DNA from: Longibacter salinarum
Lineage (GTDB): Bacteria > Bacteroidota > Rhodothermia > Rhodothermales > Salinibacteraceae
Assembly (NCBI RefSeq): GCF_002554795.1
Contig: NZ_PDEQ01000002.1
Coordinates: 434,001 to 498,000 of the forward strand
Reading direction: 5' to 3'
Length of the DNA: 64,000 bases
In this document: in pieces, positions 32,747-42,791 of the stretch
Numbering within the stretch: the first letter of the stretch is position 1
Layout: each line of letters opens with the position of its first letter
Notes under the pieces: model-generated
The model's database searches: none
What the model was told of the DNA's origin: nothing
The model's input: the letters and a program-made list of their open reading frames with translations, nothing else
Position numbers and translations under genes: made by a program

Positions 32747-35700
32747 ATGCGCCGATCGACGTTTTTACCCGCTGTTCTACTGACTCTTCTGACGTTGCTT
32801 TGGAGCGTGACGCCTGCGGAGGCGCAGTACTTCGGTCGAAATAAAGTTCAGTACGACGATTTCGACTTCAAGACGATTCAGACAGACAATTTTGAGATTT
32901 ACTTCTATCCGGAGGAGCGTGTCGCCGTCGAAGATGCCGCTCGGATGGCCGAACGCTGGTATCGGCGCCACTCGCGAACCTTCCTTCGTGAGTTTAATGA
33001 GCGGAAGCCGCTGATCTTCTACGCGAATGACGCGGATTTCCAGCAAACCAACGTCATCCAGGGGCAGCTAGGCCAGGGCACCGGCGGTGTGACCGAAAGT
33101 CTGAAAGAGCGTGTCGTGATGCCGTTCACGGGCAGCTACAAGGAGACGGATCACGTTCTCGGCCACGAGCTCGTGCACTCCTTCCAGTACGACATCGCAC
33201 TTCGAGGAGATACGCCGGGCTTCTCCCTTCGTCGCCTGCCGCTCTGGCTGGTCGAGGGGATGGCGGAATACCTGTCGGTTGGGCGAAACGACCCGCACAC
33301 GGCCATGTGGCTTCGCGATGCGGCGCTTCGCGATGACCTGCCGACCGTCGAGCAGATGACGCGCGATATGGCGAGCTATTTCCCCTACCGATACGGGCAA
33401 GCTTACTCTGCGTATATCGGGGGGAAGTACGGCGATGCCGCTGTCACCAACCTGTTCAAGCTGAGTGGCCGCGTCGGGGTTGACTCCGCGTTCGTCTACG
33501 CCCTCAACATTTCCGCCGACTCGCTCTCGCAGGAATGGAAGCAGTCCGTTCGGGATACGTACCTGCCTGGGACGGAGGGCCGGACGCCCGTCGACAGCAT
33601 TGGCCGTGCCGTGATTGGCACACCGGGCGACAAGCGTGAACTAAATATTTCGCCGGCCGTGAGTCCGGATGGTCGGTACGTCGCGTTTATTTCGCGGCGC
33701 GACATCTTTAATACGAACCTCTATGTTGCTGACTCGGAGACGGGACAAATCATCTCGGAGCTCGAGTCGACCAAGTCGAATCCCCACTTCGACGCCCTGC
33801 GATTTATAAACTCCGCCGGGGCATGGTCTCCGGATGGGCGCCGGTTTGCCTTCGTGACCTTTGTTGAAGGTGACAACGAGATCAACACGTTCGACGTCGA
33901 GAGCGGGGAGGTCACCGAGAGAATTGCTGTGAAAGGCGTGGGGGCGATCCAGAACCTCGCCTGGTCTCCGGACGGACGGTACGTCGCGTTCACCGGAATC
34001 GACGGAGGGATCAGCGATCTCTATATTCTGGATCTCAATACGCGGACGGTTCGCCAGATTACCAACGACCGGTACGCGGACCTGCAACCCGCCTGGTCGC
34101 CGGATGGAACCACGCTCGCCTTCACGACGGATCGCGGTCCGGAGGGCACGAATTTTCAAACGCTCGAGTTCGGAAAGTACCGGATTGGAACGGTGAACGT
34201 GGAGACGCGAGAAATCGAGACGATTCGTCCGTTTCCGTCATCTATGCATCATAATCCGCAGTATTCGCCGGACGGGCGGAGTCTCTACTTTATCGCCGAC
34301 AGGGACGGCTTCAAGGATATCTACCGGTACTCGCTTGCCGATGAGCGGTCTTACCGCGTAACGGCACTACAGACGGGTGTGAGTGGGATCACCGCGCTGT
34401 CGCCGGCCATGTCCGTGGCAAGTCAGAGTGGACGGATGATGTTTAGCGTCTACTCGAACAGCGGCTATACGATTGTAGCGCTGGAGCAGGATGAGACGGA
34501 AGGTATTCCGATTACGGATGCAGATACGTCGTTTGCTGTCGCCGGGGCGAACGCCGGACTTCTGCCCCCGATTCAGAGCGCGGATGAGGGGCTTGTGGGG
34601 AACTACCTCAGTGATCCCAACACGGGATTGCCGCCGCCTCAGAATTTCGAGGCCGCCGAGGCAAGCAATCGCTTGCGGCTCGACCGAATTGCTCCGCCGA
34701 CAGTTGGAGGTGGATACTCTCAGGGCTTCGGTACGCAGATTTACGGTGGTGTCGGGCTCTTCTTCAGCGACATGCTGGGCAATCAGAGCCTTGATGTCTT
34801 CTTGCAAGCCAACGGTACGCTGAAAGACATCGGAGGCGGTGCGTTTTACACGAACCGAGAAAACCGGCTCAACTGGGGGATGGGGGCTGCTCACGTCCCG
34901 ATCCTTTACGGTGGCTTCGGCATCGTGGATGTCAACGATAACGGATTTCGCGATGTGGGTGAGCCGTTCGCACAGATCCTGCAGCGTATTTTCCAGACAC
35001 AGGGCGGAGTCAGCCTGAGCTACCCGCTCTCACAAACGCGTCGATTCGAGATTAGCGCGACCGGTGTTCGCTACGGCTTCGACATCGAAACCTTCGCACT
35101 GACAGCCGGCGGACGCGAAGAAATCGATCCCGATCTTGTTCTCGGCGCAGGAGAAGCACCGGAACAGGTGTATCTCGGGCGCGTCGGCCTCGCCTATGTC
35201 GGGGATTTCTCGAACTTCGGGTTCACCTCGCCGACGCAGGGCGGACGCTACCGCGTGCAGGTGACGCCGAATTTTGGCTCCCGACAGTTTGTGAACGTGC
35301 TGGTTGATTATCGGCGGTACTTCTTCTTCAACCCGGTAACCGTGGCCGTGCGCGGCTTGCAATCCGGCAACTACGGTGCGACGTCCGAAAATCTCGGTTC
35401 GAATGACTATGACAATCTCTTCGTTCGGGAAACCCTCGGATCGCCGTATCAACTCGGATTCGTTCGGGGCTACAGCTTCTCGTCGTTCTTCGATGAGGAG
35501 TCGTGTCGGTCAGGTCGGGTATGCCGGGTCGAGCGCCTGTACGGCACACGCCTCGGTCTCGCCAGCGCGGAGGTTCGCCTCCCGCTTCTTGGGAACGACA
35601 TCTTTGGCCTGGTGAACTTTCCCTTCGTCCCGACGGAGTTTGTCGTGTTCACGGATGCCGGCGTGGCCTGGACAAACGAGAGTCTGAGCTTCGACAATGT

Positions 35701-35881
35701 TCGGTTCTCGACGTCGACCGTGACCGAGCAGGGAACGGTGCCGGCTCGCCCGGTTGTGAGTACCGGCGTGGCTGCGCGGATGAATCTCCTCGGGGCGGCT
35801 ATCTTCGAGGTCTTCTACGCGCGTACATTTCAGCGCGATCAGGACTGGAACTTCGGGCTCGTGCTCCGTCCCGGATGGTAG
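32747..35881 (+). CDS. surface protein: HExxH peptidase domain, TolB-like propeller and outer-membrane barrel
   Basis: The product is 1044 aa from the ATG at 32747, which precedes a signal peptide (AVLLTLLTLLWSVTPAEAQ). Residues about 30-260 are a gluzincin-like peptidase (peptidase MA type) with His140-Glu141-Leu-Val-His144 and a probable third ligand Glu170 in LVEGMAEYL. Residues about 290-590 are PD40/TolB propeller repeats (ISPAVSPDGRYVAFIS, LAWSPDGRYVAFTG, QPAWSPDGTTLAFTT). The last 350 residues look like an outer-membrane beta-barrel (GGGYSQGFGTQIYGGVGLFF, RYRVQVTPNFGSRQF, DWNFGLVLRPGW). It may be a membrane-anchored protease or a biopolymer receptor. The three-part layout is clear; the activity is not proven. 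Confidence 0.8.
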   Translation: MRRSTFLPAVLLTLLTLLWSVTPAEAQYFGRNKVQYDDFDFKTIQTDNFEIYFYPEERVAVEDAARMAERWYRRHSRTFLREFNERKPLIFYANDADFQQTNVIQGQLGQGTGGVTESLKERVVMPFTGSYKETDHVLGHELVHSFQYDIALRGDTPGFSLRRLPLWLVEGMAEYLSVGRNDPHTAMWLRDAALRDDLPTVEQMTRDMASYFPYRYGQAYSAYIGGKYGDAAVTNLFKLSGRVGVDSAFVYALNISADSLSQEWKQSVRDTYLPGTEGRTPVDSIGRAVIGTPGDKRELNISPAVSPDGRYVAFISRRDIFNTNLYVADSETGQIISELESTKSNPHFDALRFINSAGAWSPDGRRFAFVTFVEGDNEINTFDVESGEVTERIAVKGVGAIQNLAWSPDGRYVAFTGIDGGISDLYILDLNTRTVRQITNDRYADLQPAWSPDGTTLAFTTDRGPEGTNFQTLEFGKYRIGTVNVETREIETIRPFPSSMHHNPQYSPDGRSLYFIADRDGFKDIYRYSLADERSYRVTALQTGVSGITALSPAMSVASQSGRMMFSVYSNSGYTIVALEQDETEGIPITDADTSFAVAGANAGLLPPIQSADEGLVGNYLSDPNTGLPPPQNFEAAEASNRLRLDRIAPPTVGGGYSQGFGTQIYGGVGLFFSDMLGNQSLDVFLQANGTLKDIGGGAFYTNRENRLNWGMGAAHVPILYGGFGIVDVNDNGFRDVGEPFAQILQRIFQTQGGVSLSYPLSQTRRFEISATGVRYGFDIETFALTAGGREEIDPDLVLGAGEAPEQVYLGRVGLAYVGDFSNFGFTSPTQGGRYRVQVTPNFGSRQFVNVLVDYRRYFFFNPVTVAVRGLQSGNYGATSENLGSNDYDNLFVRETLGSPYQLGFVRGYSFSSFFDEESCRSGRVCRVERLYGTRLGLASAEVRLPLLGNDIFGLVNFPFVPTEFVVFTDAGVAWTNESLSFDNVRFSTSTVTEQGTVPARPVVSTGVAARMNLLGAAIFEVFYARTFQRDQDWNFGLVLRPGW

Positions 35882-35914
35882 CAGCTTCCTGAACACGCAT
35901 ACAGACTAAACCAG

Positions 35915-35956
35915 AACGCCCTCACGATATCCAAGCGGATCCGTGAGGGCGTTTTC
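35915..35956. terminator. intrinsic terminator
   Basis: AACGCCCTCACG (35915-35926) pairs with CGTGAGGGCGTT (35942-35953), followed by further Ts, 33 bp after the stop codon of the surface protein gene. The A-rich left side lets it act on the opposite strand too. Confidence 0.85.
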
Positions 35957-36000
35957 TGTACGAACCATCATCGTTTCGGAGCGCATGGGAGGTGTTGGAG

Positions 36001-36852
36001 TTAGACCTCCAGCCGGGCAGGGTCGGATAGCGTTCCGCGAAAGACGGTAGTGGCCTCTCCCGTCAGTGTCACGCGCTCATCAACGGATACGTCGACGCCA
36101 ACCCGTCCCCCTCGGGCAGACACCTGTCGGCCGACGAGCCTTTCTTTGCCGAGTTGCTCCGCCCAGTAAGGGGCGAGGGCACAGTGGGCGCTGCCCGTGA
36201 CCGGATCCTCTGGCACGCCAACGGCCGGGCCGAAGAATCGCGACACGAAGTCCGCATCGTCCATCGCGTCCGGCGCAGCTGCTGTGATGATGATGCCGCG
36301 GGCGTCGATTGCTTCCAGCGCCTTCATGTCGGGCTGGCAGCGGTCGACGATTGCGGGGGCCGTAACGTGAACCACGACATCTCGCTCGCTCCGACCGACG
36401 AAGATCGGGCTCGTGACGCCGAGCGCGTCGAGCAGTCCGTCTGGAGTGGAGGCTGGACGGGGCGGGTCTGCGGGGAAGTCCAGCATGATGGAGCCGTCGT
36501 CCGTCTGCGTCGCCGTCAGCGTTCCGCTCGCCGTGTCAAACGTGATCGCGCCTGGGCCGGAGCCGTCGCCATGGTTCACGTCGTCCGATTCCGACCAGAT
36601 GACGTGCGCGGTCGCGAGTGTGGCGTGCCCGCAGAGGTCAACCTCGGCCGTGGGCGTGAACCACCGGAGGGCGTACGCCGCAGGCTCGGCCGTTGGAGCG
36701 ACGGGAACGACGAAGGCGGTTTCCGACAGGTTCATTTCCGCTGCGAGCTTCTGCATCCAGTCGACGGACGGAAATTCGGGCGCAACGTAGACCGCGGCGG
36801 GATTTCCCGTGAACGGCGTTGTCGTAAAGGCGTCGACCTGAAACAAAGACAT
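36001..36852 (-). CDS. PhzF family isomerase-like protein
   Basis: The product is 283 aa from the ATG at 36852 (MSLFQVDAF); a start five codons upstream is also possible. PhzF-type proteins have two diaminopimelate-epimerase-like lobes. Seen here are VDAFTTTPFTGNPAAV, the catalytic Glu in EMNLSETAFVV, DLCGHATLATAHVIW, and DPVTGSAHCALAPYWAEQLGK in the second lobe. The true substrate is unknown for most members, and nothing here suggests phenazine synthesis. It is divergent from pyrD with about 100 bp between the starts. Confidence 0.88.
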   Translation of the reverse strand: MSLFQVDAFTTTPFTGNPAAVYVAPEFPSVDWMQKLAAEMNLSETAFVVPVAPTAEPAAYALRWFTPTAEVDLCGHATLATAHVIWSESDDVNHGDGSGPGAITFDTASGTLTATQTDDGSIMLDFPADPPRPASTPDGLLDALGVTSPIFVGRSERDVVVHVTAPAIVDRCQPDMKALEAIDARGIIITAAAPDAMDDADFVSRFFGPAVGVPEDPVTGSAHCALAPYWAEQLGKERLVGRQVSARGGRVGVDVSVDERVTLTGEATTVFRGTLSDPARLEV

Positions 36853-36954
36853 CGGCGGTGGAGGCATTATGGAAACGTGAGCGCAGGACCATCGTCCAAC
36901 GAGTCCCCCGTTGCCGGGGATTCTTCGCTATCGATCGGGCCCGACTTCACCGTT

Positions 36955-38079
36955 ATGTACAAGCTCTTCCGTCCCTTCCTCTTCCGCATGGATGCGGAGC
37001 GTGCACACGACGTCAGCCTCCGCATGGCGAAGTACGCGCAGTCGCTCACGCCGGGCATGGTGTCGTCGCTGTTTGAGTTTGAGGACGAGCGGCTGAAGCA
37101 GCGTCTGCTGGGATCCACGTTCTCCAACCCGCTCGGGCTCGCAGCGGGCGCGGACAAGAACGCTGTTCTCGTCGACTTCTGGGAAGCGGTTGGCTTCGGG
37201 TTCGTCGAAGTCGGCTCGGTCACAGCACAGGCATCCAAAGGCAACCCGCAGCCTCGCGCCTTTCGTGTCCAGGAGGACGGCGCCCTCATCAATCGCATGG
37301 GGCTAAACAACGAGGGTGCAGCGGCCGTGGCGAAACGGCTCGGTGAGACGCGGTCTCAGAGAAAACGTCCGCTGGGTGTGAACATCGCCAAAACGCACTC
37401 CCCCGACATCATGGGCGAGGCGGCGGTAGAGGATTTCCGCGAGAGCTTTCGCCTGCTTGCACCGCAGGCGAGCTATGTTGCTTTGAATGTGTCGTGCCCG
37501 AACACACGCGAGGGCAAGACCTTCGAGGACCCCGAGGCGCTCGATGCACTTCTGACGGTGATCATGAAGGAGCGCGAGGCTCCAGAGCGCCGCGTTCCCG
37601 TTCTAATCAAGGTGAGCCCTCCCAATAGTCCACGAATCGTCTTTGACAGTGAGCTGGAGGAGATGATCGCTATCGCCGTCGAGCACGGCGTCGACGGATT
37701 CATTGCGACGAATACGGCGTCGGACCGCTCCGGCCTGACGGCAGAGGAGACCGATCTGGACCAGATCGGGCAGGGTGGGATGAGCGGCGCCCCGCTGCAC
37801 GCCCGTTCGACTCAGATGGTCCGATACCTCTATCGTGCCACCGACGGTGAAACTCCAATTATCGGTGTTGGCGGCATCCGGGATGCGGAGACAGCATACA
37901 ATATGATCTGCGCCGGCGCGTCCCTCATCCAGATGTACACGGGGCTGGTCTATGAAGGGCCGGGCCTCGTCAAACAAATCAAACAGGGACTCGTGGAGCG
38001 CATGAAACGAGACGACCACACGAATATCGGTGAAGCGGTCGGGACGCGATCCCAGATTGGCGAAGCCGCTCAGGTCTGA
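36955..38079 (+). CDS. pyrD: dihydroorotate dehydrogenase (quinone), class 2
   Basis: The ATG at 36955 (MYKLFRPFLFRMDAERAHD) is chosen because class 2 enzymes begin with this membrane-associating helix; the frame is open far upstream antisense to the PhzF gene. The product is 374 aa. Signatures are NPLGLAAGADKNA, GFGFVEVGSVTAQASKGNPQPRAFR, GALINRMGLNN, LNVSCPNTREGKT with the catalytic Ser region, ATNTA and the FMN-binding IGVGGIRDAETAYNMICAGA. It oxidises dihydroorotate to orotate with quinone as acceptor in pyrimidine synthesis at the inner membrane. Confidence 0.95.
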   Translation: MYKLFRPFLFRMDAERAHDVSLRMAKYAQSLTPGMVSSLFEFEDERLKQRLLGSTFSNPLGLAAGADKNAVLVDFWEAVGFGFVEVGSVTAQASKGNPQPRAFRVQEDGALINRMGLNNEGAAAVAKRLGETRSQRKRPLGVNIAKTHSPDIMGEAAVEDFRESFRLLAPQASYVALNVSCPNTREGKTFEDPEALDALLTVIMKEREAPERRVPVLIKVSPPNSPRIVFDSELEEMIAIAVEHGVDGFIATNTASDRSGLTAEETDLDQIGQGGMSGAPLHARSTQMVRYLYRATDGETPIIGVGGIRDAETAYNMICAGASLIQMYTGLVYEGPGLVKQIKQGLVERMKRDDHTNIGEAVGTRSQIGEAAQV

Positions 38080-38438
38080 CTCTCCCTCGATTCCTTTCCC
38101 GCTTCCTTTTTCGCGATCCATCCGCTAAACAGGTTTTGGATGCTTCGTCATTAGGGCGGCGGGTGATGGCACAAAATTGAGGCGCAGCGTCAGAGTTAGT
38201 TGCGTTCTCATTTGGAAACAGCCTGGCGCGTATACAGTACACGGCGATTGGTTTCTAAATATTGCGCAATGGTGGTGTAACGCTCCGTTTTGCTGGCCTA
38301 TCAGCATTTTGGAGGACGACCTCAACGGGTCGGGACCGATGCTTTGCTGTCGTTTCGGGCACCGATTCTCGCTTCACCGCCTCATTTCATTGCCCTCGTA
38401 TTTTCTCGGACATCCGGCCCAGCTCTTGCCGATTATTT

Positions 38439-40331
38439 ATGCCCGCACAGGTTGATTTCGATACCATCCCGCAGCTCTTCACGCGACTCTGTGACCGTTA
38501 CGACGGCCAGGAACGCACCATCCTCAGATACAAAGAACGAGGAGAGGGATGGATTGACATTTCGTGGGAGTCTCTGCGCGACCGAGTCGAGTCGCTGGCC
38601 GGCTTTCTTCACAGGGAAGGTGTTCGGAAAGGAGATCGCGTCGCGCTGCTGTCGGAAAATCGCCCGGAGTGGGCCATGACCGACCTCGCGACGCAGCTTA
38701 TTGGCGGGGTCAACGTGTCGATCTACACGTCGTTGCCGCCGGCGAAGGTGGCCTACATCCTCCGGGACAGCGGCGCCAAGTTCGTGGTCGTTTCCGTCCC
38801 CGTGCAGCGGAAGAAGGTCGAGGAAATCATGGACGAGTGTCCCGATCTCGAAGGGGTGATCGTCATGAGCGACCTGCCGGACGATCCGCCGTCGAACATG
38901 ACGCACTGGGATGATGCGCTCGAGGTCGGTCGGACGTACTGGACCGAGAACGCGGCGGAGCTGGAGCCCATCGCCGAGTCTGTGCAGCCCGATGACACGA
39001 GCGCGCTTATTTACACGAGCGGCACGACGGGCGAGCCGAAGGGCGTGGTGCTGACGAACCGTAACTTCTGCTCGAACGTGAAGGCGGCACTCAAGGTCGT
39101 TCCGTTCGACGAGGACGACCACCACCTGTCGTTTCTTCCTCTTTGCCATGCGTTCGAACGGACGGCCGGGTACACGGCGGTCATGTCGGCGGGCGCGACG
39201 ATCAGCTATGCCGAGAGCATCGAGGCCGTCAGTCAGAACCTGCAGGAGGTAAACCCCACGGTGATGATCTCTGTGCCGCGGATGTTCGAGAAGATGTACA
39301 ACCTGGTTTCGAAGCAGGCGACGAGCGGGAGCGCGATCAAAGAAAAGGTGTTCAACTGGGCCGTGAGCGCCGGCCGCAAATACGCAGAAGCTGCAGATAA
39401 TGGGAATGCAGGGCCGCTCCTCAAAGCCCAGCGCGCGATGGCCAACCGGTTTGTGTTTTCCAAACTGCACGAGAAGCTGGGCGGAAACTTGAAATTTGCT
39501 GTTTCCGGTGGAGCCGCGCTGCCGAAGGAGATCGGCAAGTTCTTCCAGGCCGCCGGGGTTACGATTATCGAGGGCTACGGTCTGACCGAAACCGCTCCGG
39601 TGATGGCGGTAAACCCGCTCGATGCTCCGCGGTACGGCACCGTTGGTCACATCCTGCCCGGCGTGACGGTCGCGATTCAGGACATCGAAGACGGGAGCAT
39701 CATCGGCCAGGTGTCTGGCGACGATTATCCCACGGATCTGACGACCCGAGAGGGCGAGATCGTGACGAAGGGCCCGAACGTCATGAAGCAGTACTGGAAG
39801 TTGCCGGAGGAAACGCGGGCAGCCTTCGATCCGGAGGGCTGGTACCACACCGGCGACGTCGGGAAGTTTGACGACGGCTACCTGCAGATTACGGATCGCA
39901 TCAAGCACATGATCGTCTCACGGGGCGGAAAGAACATTTACCCCGGTCCGCTCGAGGATGAGTTCAAAACGCTCGCGTGGGTCGACCAGATCATGATCGT
40001 TGGAGAAGATCGACCGTTTCTCACGGCGCTCGTCGTGCCGGACTTCGAGTCGCTTCGGATGGCCGCGCGCGATCAGGGCATCGACGAGTCGAAGTACACG
40101 AACGACGAGTTGATCGAAATGGATGGCGTTCGAAAGCTCTTCGACCAGGCGTTTCGCAAATACAATCGCGACGCAGCGGCTCACGAGAAAATCCGTAACT
40201 TCCACCTGATCGCTGAGCCCTTCACGGTCGAAGACGGCGCGCTGACCCCGACGCTGAAGCTGAAGCGACGCGTCATCGTGGCTCGATACGACGAGGAGAT
40301 TGACGCGATGTATGCGAAGTTTGAACGATAG
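38439..40331 (+). CDS. long-chain acyl-CoA synthetase (AMP-forming)
   Basis: The product is 630 aa from the ATG at 38439 (MPAQVDFDTIPQLF). It is an ANL-superfamily enzyme that activates a fatty acid with ATP and CoA. The P-loop-like motif is YTSGTTGEPKGV. Also seen are the acyl-pocket region SFLPLCHAFERTAGYTAVMS, EGYGLTETAPV, the hinge GWYHTGDVGKFDDGYLQITDRIKHMIVSRGGKNIYPGP, and a C-terminal Lys near LKLKRRVI. It matches the FAA1/FadD15-like bacterial group. It is a single gene followed by tRNA-Pro. Confidence 0.92.
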   Translation: MPAQVDFDTIPQLFTRLCDRYDGQERTILRYKERGEGWIDISWESLRDRVESLAGFLHREGVRKGDRVALLSENRPEWAMTDLATQLIGGVNVSIYTSLPPAKVAYILRDSGAKFVVVSVPVQRKKVEEIMDECPDLEGVIVMSDLPDDPPSNMTHWDDALEVGRTYWTENAAELEPIAESVQPDDTSALIYTSGTTGEPKGVVLTNRNFCSNVKAALKVVPFDEDDHHLSFLPLCHAFERTAGYTAVMSAGATISYAESIEAVSQNLQEVNPTVMISVPRMFEKMYNLVSKQATSGSAIKEKVFNWAVSAGRKYAEAADNGNAGPLLKAQRAMANRFVFSKLHEKLGGNLKFAVSGGAALPKEIGKFFQAAGVTIIEGYGLTETAPVMAVNPLDAPRYGTVGHILPGVTVAIQDIEDGSIIGQVSGDDYPTDLTTREGEIVTKGPNVMKQYWKLPEETRAAFDPEGWYHTGDVGKFDDGYLQITDRIKHMIVSRGGKNIYPGPLEDEFKTLAWVDQIMIVGEDRPFLTALVVPDFESLRMAARDQGIDESKYTNDELIEMDGVRKLFDQAFRKYNRDAAAHEKIRNFHLIAEPFTVEDGALTPTLKLKRRVIVARYDEEIDAMYAKFER

Positions 40332-40456
40332 GCCACGCCGTACACCGCACGGTGGAGCTTCGTCTATTGAAGACTCAGTTGATGGCGAAGCCACCGTGTG
40401 GATAAAGGTTGAACTCCGCTCGATCGCTTGAAGATGACGCGTTTCGAGTGGTATCG

Positions 40457-40488
40457 TTGGGATCCCTGAAGGGCAAACAGCCTATAAG
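40457..40488 (+). promoter_or_regulatory. candidate promoter of tRNA-Pro
   Basis: TATAAG (40483-40488) lies 13 bp before the tRNA. TTGGGA (40457-40462) is a possible -35 element at a long spacing of 20 bp. The -10 box is the better part of the call. Confidence 0.4.
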
Positions 40489-40501
40489 GGTAGCGAAATC
40501 A

Positions 40502-40578
<77 letters not shown>

Positions 40579-40593
40579 ACACAGCCAGCGTAG

Positions 40594-40629
40594 ACGCGGC
40601 CTTTGCCACACGGCAGGGGTCGCGTTTTT
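40594..40629 (+). terminator. intrinsic terminator of tRNA-Pro
   Basis: ACGCGGCC pairs with GGTCGCGT (one GT wobble), followed by five Ts, starting 16 bp after the tRNA. Confidence 0.75.
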
Positions 40630-40715
40630 ATTTTCGACGTACACCTGATTTCCTCGACTCCGGTACCTGCTCAGATCCTGCGGCCGCAGCCCGCGTCTTC
40701 AGTCACGTTCATAGC

Positions 40716-42518
40716 ATGCACGAGCCCTGTCCATCATATCTCCGTGACCTCGTGTCACGCCACCGGGACGCCCCCGCGTCTCCGCTCGTGGTGCTGACTC
40801 CGACGGATGATGTGGGGCGGTCCATTCGTACAGCGCTTCTGCGGCAGGGCACAGGGCAGACCGGTATGTGGATCACGACGCCGACGCAGTTTGCGCGCGT
40901 GCTGGGGAGAACGCACCCGTCCGCACGGACCGCTAGACTTGTGGGACGAGGCGATACGTTCGGCATCCTGATGGACGCCCTGAAGGGCATCAGCGAACGG
41001 GTTCGCGATCAATTGTTTCAGGGGGAAAGCTTGGAGTCAGTCGTGGAGGCGATGGTCCCGGTCGTACGCCGGCTCCGCGAAAACGACATCTCGCCCGCGA
41101 CGCTCTACGCTCTGTCCCTCGGCCGCTCGCTGTCGCCCGCGCACCGGGCCCTCGTCGTCGGCTATGAGGCGTACGACCGGGAGCTCTTGAACGGGCCAAT
41201 GGCCGGACCCTCGGATGTGTTCGGCTGGGCCACGGCGCAGGTGCGTAACGGCCGCATTTCCTGGCTCGGCCAGACGACGATCGTTTCCTTCGATGACACG
41301 ACGGTGGGCGCGGCGGGAGCGACCTTTCTCAACGCAATTCGGCGTGAGGCACGATCGTTCGTTCGCCTTGGAGACCCCATTTCGTCCACGCACGCTCCAT
41401 CTGCGGCGCTCGCGTCTCACATGTCGTCTGACGCTCCTCCGTCTGCGGATGCGCCGGCTCCCCAAACCGGTGCCGTAGAAGGGTCGGAGGAGACGGGCGG
41501 CGTACGCGTCGATTCGCTGCGTGCCGCCGTGGAATGGATTCAGACGCAGATGGATGAGGAAGCGCTAGACGCGTCGTCCATCGAAATTGCCGCGCCTGCA
41601 GATCTCCTCGATGAGCTCGAAGAGAAGCTCCACGCCTGTGGCATCCGCGCGGCCGTCCATCAGGAGAACCCGGACGCGGTGTCCCTCACGTCATTCGACC
41701 GCGCGGGCTTTTCTCGGCGACACCATTTTGTTGCCGTGGCGGCGGCTGAGGAGATTCGAGAGAAGGGGTCGATGTCCCTGCTGACGAAGGACGACTGGGC
41801 GCGGCTCGCGGAGTTGAGCGAAGCCCCCGTCGCCCCGGAGACCGACGCGGAGGCCGCCCGACGCTGGCAAATGAGCCAGGTGCTCTGGCGGCACGAGGGG
41901 CGCGCGACCGTCCTCGGCATCGACACGTCCCTGCCCGAGGGCGTCGGCAAAGATGCGGGCGAGGTGATTGGAGTGACCGGAACGCCTGATGCGGGCTCTG
42001 CCGCCACGGTGCGCACGAATCAAACACACGAGGAGTCGATCGTTACGGAGGCGCTGCGCCGCTGGGTGGTCGATGCGGTGAGCGTCTATCACGTGCCCGG
42101 AGAGCTCGAACGGATCGGGCAAACCTCACACCTCTGCTCGCTTCTTCCGGACGAGGCGCAGGACGACGCGGTGGACCGGCTGGAATCCGCCGTTCGGCGT
42201 TTGCTCAATGCCGGTTTCTCAGAATGGCTGGCGGATGCTGTATCCGTTCACCCCGCGCCTGCCAACTGCGCTATCGGGACGGATGGCGAATGGGTACAAA
42301 TTCCAATTCACGTTGCCATCCGTCGACCGGCGGGATGGTGTCTTCTTTCGATCTCAGATATAGTGCTCGACGGCGAGGATCCATCCGAGGCCGCAATCCA
42401 GGATGCGGTACACGTCTGGAGCGAGGCAACTGGACAAGATGTGGTCCTCGTCGCACGATTCGGAGAATCGTCCGGATGGACGCCTGTGTCTGTCGAGTCG
42501 ACGAGGCCTTTCTCGTAG
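40716..42518 (+). CDS. AddB/RexB-like protein, probably degenerate helicase-nuclease subunit
   Basis: The product is 600 aa, without signal or membrane segment. The N-terminal third (PLVVLTPTDDVGRSIRTALL, ITTPTQFARVLGR, and a Leu/Arg-rich helix region) resembles the start of AddB-type exonuclease subunits. The middle holds a low-complexity Ala/Pro/Ser insert (HMSSDAPPSADAPAPQ). The C-terminal part (GEWVQIPIHVAIRRPAGWCLLSISDI) sits where the PD-(D/E)XK nuclease would be, but I see no clear nuclease triad and no four-Cys cluster. AddB proteins are usually 900-1100 aa, so this is short. It could be a diverged repair factor or a decaying paralogue. The AddB link is a weak inference. Confidence 0.5.
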   Translation: MHEPCPSYLRDLVSRHRDAPASPLVVLTPTDDVGRSIRTALLRQGTGQTGMWITTPTQFARVLGRTHPSARTARLVGRGDTFGILMDALKGISERVRDQLFQGESLESVVEAMVPVVRRLRENDISPATLYALSLGRSLSPAHRALVVGYEAYDRELLNGPMAGPSDVFGWATAQVRNGRISWLGQTTIVSFDDTTVGAAGATFLNAIRREARSFVRLGDPISSTHAPSAALASHMSSDAPPSADAPAPQTGAVEGSEETGGVRVDSLRAAVEWIQTQMDEEALDASSIEIAAPADLLDELEEKLHACGIRAAVHQENPDAVSLTSFDRAGFSRRHHFVAVAAAEEIREKGSMSLLTKDDWARLAELSEAPVAPETDAEAARRWQMSQVLWRHEGRATVLGIDTSLPEGVGKDAGEVIGVTGTPDAGSAATVRTNQTHEESIVTEALRRWVVDAVSVYHVPGELERIGQTSHLCSLLPDEAQDDAVDRLESAVRRLLNAGFSEWLADAVSVHPAPANCAIGTDGEWVQIPIHVAIRRPAGWCLLSISDIVLDGEDPSEAAIQDAVHVWSEATGQDVVLVARFGESSGWTPVSVESTRPFS

Positions 42519-42791
42519 GTGATCCGGATAGATCGAAAGCCAAAGACGGACCGGCGCGAAAGACGATTTAGCACGCGTGTCGAGAGGAACGTCTCCAGCA
42601 GGTGTTGGCGGGGCGCGACCAGTACCCGCATCCGTCTCGGTGGCAAAAAAGGTCGCGAAACGGATTTGACAAGAAGGATCGTGCACGATGATCGGCGACA
42701 ATAGCGTTTCTCCATCGTCGTAAATTATATTGATCCGATCCATGTCCGTGGACGATCTTATTTCCCCCCACAATCTTCGCTCCGGCGCGCC

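Noticed and set aside
36154-36954. Upstream extension of pyrD by 267 codons
   Set aside because: It is antisense to the PhzF gene. The class 2 enzyme begins at the ATG at 36955, and no homologous N-terminal domain is known.
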